DNA from: Candidatus Solincola jinzensis
GTDB lineage: Bacteria; Actinomycetota; Geothermincolia; Geothermincolales; RBG-13-55-18
NCBI GenBank assembly: GCA_015711875.1
Contig: JACVJG010000053.1
Location: forward strand, 1-10,850
Length of the DNA stretch: 10,850 nt
Direction of reading: 5' to 3'
The position numbers were made by a program, and so were the translations under genes. Shown piece after piece: positions 5,080 through 10,850 of this stretch (position 1 is the first letter of the stretch; each line of letters starts with the position of its first letter). The notes beneath the pieces were generated by a model. That model did no database searches. It saw only the letters and a list, made by a program, of their open reading frames with translations, and was not told where the DNA came from.

Positions 5080-6851
5080 TGAGGGGCAGGCTCAAAGCGG
5101 ACTTGATCGCACGTGCCCTGGGGGAGGGAGAGCCCGGCGAGGCGGTGTCTCTGGATCCTGAATTAAGGGGGCTGGCAGAGCTTGCTTCCATGCTCTCGAT
5201 AGTGTCGCGCGTGGAACAGGACCCGTCGCCTGAGGCGCAGGCGCGCATGTGGGAAAGGGTCGAGGAGTGTCAACGTCGCATCTCCCATGAGCGGGCTCAC
5301 AGGGAAAGGGATCCTGCCCGGCGCGTGCGGGCCGCTGAGCCGTGGCGCTCCTCCTATGCCGCCGTGGCTGTGGCAGCGGTTCTTGCGGCGATAATGGTGA
5401 TATCATCGGTGATCCTGACCGGGCCGGGGGTGTTGAGCGTACCGCCCACCCTGGGGTTGAAGGAGGCCGAGGCATGGGTTTTCGCAACCTCGGATGTGGA
5501 TGTAAGGCCTCCGGGAGGGGAATGGTCCCGGCAATCCCCTCCCTTCGTCATGGGAGCGGGAAGCTCCATCCGTACCCCCGAAGGGGTAAGGGCGGAGGTA
5601 GCCTTCGGGAGTCGTAACCTGGCGCGTATGGATTCGGGAAGCGAAATGGACGTTATGGCGGTGGCGGATAACGGCATCTCCCTTCAACTGCGCCAGGGAA
5701 GGGGCTATTTGCGGGCCGAGGGAGTTCCCTTGCGCGTGTTCGGGGGCGGATTGCGGGCGGAGGCGCGCGGCACCCTTCTGGATCTCGACCTGAGGGGCTC
5801 TGACCCCGTGCTGCTCGCCCTCGCGGAAGAGGTGGCGGTGGAGGTGTTGCAGGGCGGTACGGGAAGCGCGGTGGTGTCGGAGGGGAGGATGCTGGCTTTG
5901 CCGGATCTCCTTGGTGAAGGAGGCGCCGCAGGCCTGGTAGAGGATATCCCGGCCGAGATGTTGCTGGACGAATGGCTGCAGTGGAACCGCGCTCTCGACC
6001 AGGGCAGAGGGTGGGACGTGGGGGTGCTTTCCGAGGTGGAGGCGGGGAACGTGGAGTCGCCCGAGATAGCGGACATGCCCAGAGAGGACGGCCAGCAGCC
6101 GGGCCCAACGCCACAGGATGGAGAGAACGGGGAGAACGGAGAGAACGGAGAAGATGGAGAGGATGGGGAGGACGGAAAGGTGATAAACCCCACGCTCTCG
6201 CTGCAGGGAACGGTGCAGAAAGAGGGCGCCGCCCTCTCGTGGGAGATAAGAAACGGGACCACGCAGGAGTTCATCCTCCTTCGCGCCGCGGGAAGGGAGC
6301 CCGCATATCCCGGCGATATCCTGGCCCGCCTGGCTGGAGGGGCGAGGAGCTACCTGGATACGCAGGTAGAGCCGGGCATGACCTACTCATACCGGGTGGC
6401 CGTTCGCCATGATGGAGGGATGATATACAGCAACGCCGTCAAGTTGTCCATACCGGAGGTGAAGCCCGAGATTACACTGTACGGAAGGGTTATCGACGGA
6501 GGAGGGGGAAGGCCGGTCATAGAGCTGACCTGGCATGTGAAGGGAGACCCACGGGCGGAATTCTACGCTCTGGTGCGCTCGCAGACCAACCAGAACCCCC
6601 AGTACCCACCTTCTGCGGGTATGCTGGAGTGGCGCTTCGCTCCTGGAAGCAGTGATTACAAATATATAGACAACGACCTCTACATGGGATACACGTACAA
6701 CTACCGCGTTTACGCCGTCAGGGGCGGAAGCGCGGTCCTGCTGTCCAACATGGTTTCCGTATACGTGGACACCTCGGTCCTCCAGAAAGCGGGCTCCATA
6801 AAGTCCGAAGGTCAAGCGCATCTCGTTGACTATCATCCTGCCGGCGTCTAA
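5079..6851 (+). CDS. FecR-domain membrane protein with fibronectin-III-like repeats, probable partner of the ECF sigma factor
   Basis: The product is 590 residues. A cytoplasmic N-terminus (1-90), charged and helical, precedes one membrane helix (about 91-113). The extracytoplasmic part has a FecR-like beta domain (about 135-270; GAGSSIRTPEGVRAEVAF... and LQLRQGRGYLRAEG) and a helical segment (about 290-310). A Pro/Gln-rich linker with six Gly-Glu-Asn/Asp triplets (348-366) follows, and then two fibronectin-III-like modules (about 371-458 and 463-564), each with a YxYRVxAV strand near its end. FecR proteins regulate partner ECF sigma factors across the membrane, so an anti-sigma or signalling role is likely. 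The N-terminus lacks the zinc-binding HxxxCxxC motif of ZAS anti-sigma factors (only one Cys, residue 64). The start codon shares one base with the sigma stop. Confidence 0.75.
   Translation: MRGRLKADLIARALGEGEPGEAVSLDPELRGLAELASMLSIVSRVEQDPSPEAQARMWERVEECQRRISHERAHRERDPARRVRAAEPWRSSYAAVAVAAVLAAIMVISSVILTGPGVLSVPPTLGLKEAEAWVFATSDVDVRPPGGEWSRQSPPFVMGAGSSIRTPEGVRAEVAFGSRNLARMDSGSEMDVMAVADNGISLQLRQGRGYLRAEGVPLRVFGGGLRAEARGTLLDLDLRGSDPVLLALAEEVAVEVLQGGTGSAVVSEGRMLALPDLLGEGGAAGLVEDIPAEMLLDEWLQWNRALDQGRGWDVGVLSEVEAGNVESPEIADMPREDGQQPGPTPQDGENGENGENGEDGEDGEDGKVINPTLSLQGTVQKEGAALSWEIRNGTTQEFILLRAAGREPAYPGDILARLAGGARSYLDTQVEPGMTYSYRVAVRHDGGMIYSNAVKLSIPEVKPEITLYGRVIDGGGGRPVIELTWHVKGDPRAEFYALVRSQTNQNPQYPPSAGMLEWRFAPGSSDYKYIDNDLYMGYTYNYRVYAVRGGSAVLLSNMVSVYVDTSVLQKAGSIKSEGQAHLVDYHPAGV
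6123..6176 (+). repeat. Six 9-bp coding repeats (Gly-Glu-Asn/Asp linker)
   Basis: Six tandem 9-bp units of the type GAGAACGGA encode three Glu-Asn-Gly and then three Glu-Asp-Gly triplets. Third-base and AAC-to-GAT/GAC differences separate the first three units from the last three. The repeat forms an acidic flexible linker between the FecR-like part and the fibronectin-like modules and could vary in length between strains. Confidence 0.93.
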
Positions 6852-6870
6852 ACTGTTTTAACGTGCTTTG

Positions 6871-6915
6871 CATGCCGCTGAAATGGCATGGCGGATTCAT
6901 CCCTGTCCGGGATGA
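6871..6915 (+). repeat. Two consecutive hairpins upstream of tatA
   Basis: CATGCC (6871-6876) pairs with GGCATG (6885-6890). TCATCCC (6897-6903) pairs with GGGATGA (6909-6915) around TGTCC. Both stems are perfect, but no T run follows. They lie between the fecR-like stop and the tatA start. They may separate the two operons or slow RNA decay. Confidence 0.55.
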
Positions 6916-6953
6916 GGCCGTTCCTAAAGAGCCAGGAAAGGAGGGAAAAGGAC

Positions 6954-7181
6954 ATGCTCGCGCTTTTTCAGAGCTTCGGACTTCCCGAGCTGGGCATCAT
7001 CCTTCTCATAGCGCTCATTATCTTCGGGCCCGCGCAGCTTCCCAAGATCGGACGCTCGGTCGGCAAGGCGATACGTGAGTTCAGGGAATCCAGCTCCGAG
7101 GTATCGAAGGCCATACAGGAAGGCATAGAGGGCGGCGACGAGGAGAAAAAGAGCAAGAAGAAGGCTGAAGAAGAGGAATAA
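6954..7181 (+). CDS. tatA: Twin-arginine translocase subunit TatA/TatE family
   Basis: The product is 75 residues. It has a short N-terminus with one membrane helix (FGLPELGIILLIALIIF), the family hinge FGPAQLPKIGRSVGKAIREF, an amphipathic helix, and a highly charged tail (EEKKSKKKAEEEE). TatA oligomers form the pore through which folded Tat substrates cross the cytoplasmic membrane. GGAGG at 6940-6944 is 9 bases from this ATG. The in-frame ATG at 6888 would add 22 residues before the conserved start and lacks a ribosome site. With only tatA and tatC present, and no tatB in between, this looks like a minimal TatAC system, as in many Gram-positive bacteria. The likely client is the dehydrogenase downstream. 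Confidence 0.93.
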   Translation: MLALFQSFGLPELGIILLIALIIFGPAQLPKIGRSVGKAIREFRESSSEVSKAIQEGIEGGDEEKKSKKKAEEEE

Positions 7182-7256
7182 AGACTTTCTTTCTCGCAGG
7201 CCTTTCAACTTTCCTCATCACGGTCGTTTTATTCCCCCGAATCACCGGAGGCTGGT

Positions 7257-8015
7257 TTGGCCGACCGCAAGATGACCATTATCGAACATCTCGAGGAGCT
7301 CAGGAGGCGCATCATCGTCATGTTCCTGTCCCTCGGGGTGGCCATATGCGTGGGATACGTGTTTTCCTGGGACATCCTGGATTTTCTCAAGCAGCCGGCC
7401 TCCAGGGCTGATATCCCCCTAAATCTCTACTACCAGACGGTGCTCGAGCCCTTCATGGTGCGCTTCAAGATCGCCATGTACGCGGCCATAGTGCTGGCCT
7501 TACCCGTCATCCTATATGAGATCATAGCCTATGTGGCGCCTGCGCTGCGCAAGCGCGAGAAGCGCTTCATGTACACGGCGCTCTTTTTCATCATCGTCTT
7601 TTTTCTCGGTGGCGTGGCCTTCTGTTACTTCTATATTCTGCCGGTGGGACTGAGGTGGCTGGTAGGCCAGGCGGGAGGAAGGATCAGCCCGGTACTCATG
7701 GCAGGACAGTATATAAGCCTGGTGGCGCTGCTCATGGTGGCGGTGGGGCTGTCCTTCGAGACCCCCCTGGTGGTATGGCTGGTGGTGCGTCTGGGGATAA
7801 TCACGCCCCAGAGGCTGCACAAAAACTGGCGTTACGCGGTGATAATCATCCTCTGCTTCGCGGCCCTCATAACCCCGGACTGGAACCCCATCACCATGAT
7901 GCTGGTGGCGGTGCCCATGTTCTTCCTCTACGAGGGGAGTATTCTGTTCGCCATGCTGGGAAGGAGGGGAGCTGAGAAAAGGAGAAGGGCCCTTGAGGCA
8001 GAGCTGGAGGAGTGA
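7257..8015 (+). CDS. tatC: Sec-independent protein translocase TatC
   Basis: The product is 252 residues, close to the usual length. The N-terminal motif TIIEHLEELRRRII is the conserved cytoplasmic segment that receives the twin-arginine signal, and its Glu is family-conserved. Several hydrophobic membrane spans follow, with PVILYEIIAYVAPALRKREKR (the second conserved cytoplasmic loop with its Glu) and the late motif LITPDWNP. The start is TTG with GGAGG at 7247-7251, 5 bases upstream. An internal ATG six codons later lacks its own ribosome site. It follows tatA by 75 bases without a terminator, so they form one operon. TatC is the receptor that recognises RR signal peptides. Confidence 0.95.
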   Translation: MADRKMTIIEHLEELRRRIIVMFLSLGVAICVGYVFSWDILDFLKQPASRADIPLNLYYQTVLEPFMVRFKIAMYAAIVLALPVILYEIIAYVAPALRKREKRFMYTALFFIIVFFLGGVAFCYFYILPVGLRWLVGQAGGRISPVLMAGQYISLVALLMVAVGLSFETPLVVWLVVRLGIITPQRLHKNWRYAVIIILCFAALITPDWNPITMMLVAVPMFFLYEGSILFAMLGRRGAEKRRRALEAELEE

Positions 8016-8229
8016 ACCCTGCCTTGAGTTACGGGAGTTGCCGGGACTTTGACGAAAAAACCGCGATAGGCTGACTCAGGTAGGCGTGTGAGCATTAAGC
8101 GCATGAAGCCTGTATAACAATAAAGCTGTGAAGGTCTGGCCGTATGAGAGCACGATGCGCATTCGATCGAGGAGGTAGGTTAAAATCGGAGATTTCAAGC
8201 TGAAACAACGCAAGATAAACAAGAGCCTG
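8016..8229. promoter_or_regulatory. tatC-fdhE intergenic region with ribosome site
   Basis: The 214-base gap contains a GGAGG (8171-8175) in GATCGAGGAGGTAGG shortly before the fdhE reading frame opens. A -10-like TATAAC (8113-8118) lacks a good -35. A TTGACG (8049-8054) has no -10 at normal spacing. No terminator is evident, so fdhE may be transcribed from the tat promoter. Confidence 0.35.
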
Positions 8230-9078
8230 GTGAGCCGTCAGGCCAAGGCTTACGCGGAGGCCAACCCCAGGTTAAAAGGGGTGATGAGCCTTTACCGCGA
8301 GGTATTCTCGGTGCAACGCAGGCTATCGCAGCGTATCCCTGACCGCCTACCCCATCTCGAGGAGTCGCAGGCGTACAAGCTCATCGAGGAAGGCGAGACG
8401 CTGATCAACCTCGCTGAGCTGGCCATAGACGAGGCCCTTGCCGAGGAGATCTTGAGGGAGCTCGCGGAGGTGCTGAAAAAGAAGAGCGAGTCCCCGGTCG
8501 AGGACCTTGACCAATTCCTCGCCAGGGAGCTCGGCGCGGAGGGATTGCGCTCCCTCATAGAGGCTTTTCTGGAGCGCGATGACGAGAAGTTCCTGCGCCT
8601 CGCGGAGGGATATTCCCTGGAGCCCGAGGTTCTTTACATGTTGACTCATATGACCATTGCACCGTTCATGTGGAAAACGGCTGTGGCCATAACCCGTAAA
8701 GCCGACCTCGACCAGGTGCCGAGGGGCCGGTGTCCGGTATGCGGCGATCTGCCCATCATGGGTTTCCTGAGGAGCGAGGATGGGCTGCGGGTCCTGGAGT
8801 GCTCTCTTTGCGGGTCGCGCTGGGGTATACCTCGCATCATGTGCCCCTTCTGTATGAGCGTCGACCAGGATAAGCTCAAATATATATTCGCCGAGGGCGA
8901 TGACAGGAGGCGGGCATACCTGTGCGAGAAGTGCGGAAAATACCTGAAAGTCTCAACCGCTCCGAGCGAGCGGGATGAGGAGTTCGTCATACCCCTGGAG
9001 GACCTCGCCACCGCCCACCTTGACCTCGCGGCGGAGGAGAAGGGATACGAACGCGGCTGTCGTACGGTGTTTTCGTAA
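8230..9078 (+). CDS. fdhE: Formate dehydrogenase accessory protein FdhE
   Basis: The product is 282 residues from GTG. An all-helical N-terminal half (1-150) is followed by the FdhE metal-binding region with four CxxC motifs: CPVC (168-171), CSLC (191-194), CPFC (205-208) and CEKC (232-235). The order and the flanks (GLRVLECSLCGSRW, KYLKV, DLA) match E. coli FdhE. FdhE is a cytoplasmic protein that binds the catalytic subunit of exported formate dehydrogenases and is needed for their activity before Tat transport. Its neighbours (tatAC upstream, fdhA downstream) support the call. The start is uncertain: the frame is open to 8179, and the only good ribosome site (8171-8175) points to about 8182-8187, where no ATG, GTG or TTG is in frame. 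The GTG used here has no clear ribosome site. Confidence 0.88.
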   Translation: MSRQAKAYAEANPRLKGVMSLYREVFSVQRRLSQRIPDRLPHLEESQAYKLIEEGETLINLAELAIDEALAEEILRELAEVLKKKSESPVEDLDQFLARELGAEGLRSLIEAFLERDDEKFLRLAEGYSLEPEVLYMLTHMTIAPFMWKTAVAITRKADLDQVPRGRCPVCGDLPIMGFLRSEDGLRVLECSLCGSRWGIPRIMCPFCMSVDQDKLKYIFAEGDDRRRAYLCEKCGKYLKVSTAPSERDEEFVIPLEDLATAHLDLAAEEKGYERGCRTVFS

Positions 9079-9118
9079 TATGCTCCTTGCGACAGGGACC
9101 GGCGTTTGTCGGAATGTG

Positions 9119-9148
9119 TTGCCATGCGGTGAAAACCGATAGTATAAT
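9119..9148 (+). promoter_or_regulatory. Sigma70-type promoter of fdhA
   Basis: TTGCCA (9119-9124) and a perfect TATAAT (9143-9148) are separated by 18 bases. Transcription would start near 9155, giving a leader of about 330 nt. The -10 forms the left arm of a perfect inverted repeat, so binding of a regulator there would block the promoter. Confidence 0.5.
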
Positions 9149-9169
9149 CCATTCGATTTGTGGATTATA
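9143..9169. promoter_or_regulatory. Inverted repeat over the fdhA -10 box (possible operator)
   Basis: TATAATCC (9143-9150) and GGATTATA (9162-9169) are exact reverse complements separated by 11 bases. This symmetrical site covers the -10 and the predicted start. It can be an operator for a dimeric regulator. An RNA hairpin is unlikely because only its right arm would be transcribed. Confidence 0.45.
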
Positions 9170-9423
9170 GGTTTGTTGAGAGCACGACAAACCCAAAGAG
9201 ATCGAGTTTGACCGAAAAGGGAGGTTGACAAGCTCGAATCCCCGAAGGGGCCTTTTGCCGAGGAGGTGGGCGAAGGCCGCTTTATTGAATAATTCTTCGG
9301 TGGGAACAACCTGTTTAGCACCGGTAGATCCTTGAAAACAAAAGCTCTTTTGGTGCGCATGCGGGAAATCAAATCCCGTGTGGGGTTTATATATATCTGA
9401 AGCGCATATGACTATGTGTGCGC
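9170..9423 (+). promoter_or_regulatory. Highly structured fdhA leader RNA (possible riboswitch)
   Basis: Several hairpins lie in series: 9170-9193 (9 bp, loop AGAGCA); 9202-9237 (9 bp, TCGAGTTTG with CAAGCTCGA, inner ACC/GGT); 9249-9278 (10 bp with one bulged T); 9298-9323 (CGGTG/CACCG); 9339-9352 (CAAAA/TTTTG); 9362-9378 (CGGGA/TCCCG, 7-nt loop); and 9402-9423 (8 bp, two wobbles). A pairing of CGAAG (9271-9275) with CTTCG (9295-9299) excludes part of the 9249-9278 stem. The density of stems in an untranslated leader of a molybdoenzyme gene suggests a sensing RNA. A faint likeness to the molybdenum-cofactor (Moco) RNA leader (TTGCC..., GGGCGAAGG..., CTTCG) is not enough to assign it. The region has no ORF and no tRNA. 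Confidence 0.45.
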
Positions 9424-9485
9424 GAAGCAGCAGTAAAGTCATGGTTTGGAAGTACCGGATTCGACCTAGGAAAGTGGGGGGAAGT

Positions 9486-10850
9486 ATGGAACTTTCGCGA
9501 AGAAGTTTCCTCAAGCTGTCGGGCGCCGGTATAGGCGTCACGGCCCTCGCCCAGCTCGGGTTCTCCGCCACCGCTCTCGCTGCCTCCGAGGAGCTTCGCA
9601 TCAGCGAGGCCAAGGAGACCACCACGGTGTGCCCGTACTGCTCCGTGGGCTGCTCCGCCATCGTGAGCGTGGTGGACGGAAAAGTGGTGGGCATCGAGGG
9701 ACTTCCCGACAGCCCCATCAACCGGGCGAGCCTCTGCTCCAAGGGCCAGTCCATCTATCAGGTCGCCAATAACGACCGCAGGCTCACCAAGGTGCGCTAC
9801 CGTGCACCTGGGGCCACGGACTGGGAGGAGAAGACCTGGGAGGAGGCCATACCAAGGATCGCCCGCCTTATCAAGGATACCCGCGACGCGACCTTGGTGG
9901 AGACGGAGGAGATCGACGGCGTCAAGGTGAAGGTGAACCGTTGCGAGGGCATCGCCCAGCTAGGAGGGGCGGCCCTGGACAACGAGGAATGCTACCTGGC
10001 CGTCAAGTTCGCCCGCGGCCTCGGCCTGGTGTATATCGAACACCAGGCACGCATATGACACTCGGCCACAGTCGCCGGTCTCGGCGGCACGTACGGCCGG
10101 GGAGCCATGACCAATCATTACGTGGATCTGAAAAACGCGGACGTCTTCATGATCTGCGGAGCAAATCCCAGCGAGAACCATCCCTGCTGCTGGAAGTGGC
10201 TGGAGTGGGCGAGGAACGACCATGATGCGAAGATCATCGTGGTGGACCCCCGCTTCACCCGCTCCGCGGCACGGGCGGACCTATTTTCTTTCATCCGCCC
10301 CGGCACCGACATCGCCTTCTTCGGGGCCCTCATCAAGTACGCCATCGACAAGAACTACGTCAACTGGGAGTACGTGCAGAACTACACCAACGCTCCCATC
10401 CTGGTAAACCCCGATTACAAGGGCCCGGCGGAGCTGGACGGCCTCTTCAGCGGCTACGACAAGGAGAAGAGGAAGTACGACACCAAGACCTGGACCTACC
10501 AGACCGGTCCAGATGGTCAGCCCGTCCGGGTGCAGCTCATCCCCATCGCCGAGGACCCCGCCTTCCCGGGCAGGGGAGTTCCCAGCGGCCCCCAGGATGC
10601 AAACGGAAACTTCATTCCCAACCCGGACGAGGCCATAGCGGGCTCGGTATGGGCCAAGCTCAAGGAGCATTACGCCCGCTATACCTACGACGGCCCCAAC
10701 AGCGTGGTCGCCAAGGTCTGTGGCATGGATCCTGCCAAGTTCAAGGAGATCGCCGAGACCTACGTGGGCATCACCCACAAGCGGGACAAGACCGGCAACC
10801 TCATGTACGCCATGGGGCTGACGCAGTTCACTTTCGGGACGGAGAAGATA
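9486..10850 (+). CDS. fdhA: Selenocysteine-containing formate dehydrogenase catalytic subunit, 5' part
   Basis: 455 codons are visible and the gene continues past the window. The N-terminus is a Tat signal: SRRSFLK (4-10), a hydrophobic stretch and ALAAS near residue 34. A [4Fe-4S] motif follows (Cys49, 52, 56, 84: CPYCSVGC and LCSKG). The in-frame TGA at 10056-10058 is codon 191. The flanks EHQARI-[TGA]-HSATVAGLGGTYGRGAMTNH align with the E. coli FdnG segment around Sec196 (QARV-U-HGPTVA), and the following His is the conserved catalytic neighbour. The molybdopterin-guanine-dinucleotide domain then continues (GANPSENHP, IVVDPRFT). Sec and the MGD thiolates ligate Mo or W during formate oxidation. 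The TGA is read as Sec, not stop. ATG 9486 is chosen because it puts RR at position 5. A GTG at 9378 would add 36 residues. Iron-sulfur and membrane subunits probably follow. Confidence 0.93.
10056..10088 (+). promoter_or_regulatory. Bacterial SECIS element with Sec TGA codon
   Basis: After the TGA (10056-10058), GTCGCC (10071-10076) pairs with GGCGGC (10083-10088, one G-T pair) around the loop GGTCTC. The GGTCT loop is the SelB-binding motif of E. coli fdhF and fdnG. It begins 18 bases after the TGA, the same as my recollection of fdhF. Together with the Sec position in the protein, this identifies a SelB-directed recoding element inside the coding region. Confidence 0.87.

Noticed and set aside
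6888..6953. 22-residue N-terminal extension of TatA
   Set aside because: The extension falls in the hairpin region and would place non-family residues before the membrane helix. GGAGG fits ATG 6954.
9225..9250. tRNA T-arm-like GCTCGAATCCCC
   Set aside because: The flanks do not form a 5-bp T stem. The bases belong to the leader hairpins.
9355..9430. tRNA-Sec-like anticodon arm (7-nt loop AATCAAA with TCA in the anticodon position)
   Set aside because: Position 33 is A rather than T, and no acceptor, D arm or T arm (GTTCGA) is found around it. A chance hairpin loop is more likely.
9486..10058. Independent 190-residue protein ending at TGA
   Set aside because: The frame continues after the TGA with conserved dehydrogenase sequence, and a SECIS-like hairpin is present. 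The TGA is a Sec codon.
1..10850. CRISPR array, insertion sequence or rRNA
   Set aside because: No regularly spaced repeat array, no transposase-like frame with terminal inverted repeats, and no rRNA-like sequence was seen.

Overview
The DNA is GC-rich by eye, with ATG, GTG and TTG starts, strong GGAGG-type ribosome sites and compact operons. The visible systems are an Sec-dependent, Tat-exported formate dehydrogenase, TadE/TadG-type pilus proteins, a chagasin-type inhibitor and an ECF sigma/FecR pair. This fits an anaerobic or formate-metabolising bacterium. An actinobacterial-type lineage is my best guess, but no phylogenetic marker in the window proves it.

Layout. (1) 1-239: 3' end of a chagasin-like (I42) cysteine-protease inhibitor. 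(2) 240-1577: mostly non-coding, except for a small orphan Phd/YefM-like antitoxin gene at 760 with an AT-rich promoter and a perfect 25-bp tandem duplication across its stop codon. (3) 1578-2434: two overlapping genes for TadE-like and TadG-like pilus-associated membrane proteins, followed by about 470 bp without a convincing gene that ends in a strong plus-strand terminator (2905-2945). (4) 2956-3744, minus strand: a lipoprotein with two tandem similar domains. (5) 3745-4479: gene-poor. (6) 4480-6851: an ECF sigma factor joined by a TAATG overlap to a single-pass membrane protein with a FecR-like domain, a Gly-Glu-Asn/Asp linker and two fibronectin-III-like domains. (7) 6954-10850: tatA, tatC, fdhE and the 5' part of a formate dehydrogenase catalytic subunit, continuing past the window.

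The last block is functionally coherent. TatA and TatC form a twin-arginine translocase, FdhE is the accessory protein for exported formate dehydrogenases, and the dehydrogenase carries an SRRSFLK Tat signal. Its reading frame crosses an in-frame TGA (10056-10058) at the position of the catalytic selenocysteine of E. coli FdnG. Immediately downstream is a hairpin with a GGTCT apical loop at the spacing of the E. coli fdhF SECIS. What looks like a stop is therefore a Sec codon, and the apparent 190-aa protein is the N-terminus of a longer selenoprotein.

The most interesting unexplained structure is the 407-bp gap before fdhA. It holds a good sigma70-type promoter (TTGCCA-18-TATAAT) whose -10 overlaps an inverted repeat, then a leader of about 330 nt with several strong hairpins and two competing pairings. 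It looks like a structured regulatory leader, possibly molybdenum-cofactor responsive, but the class cannot be settled by eye.
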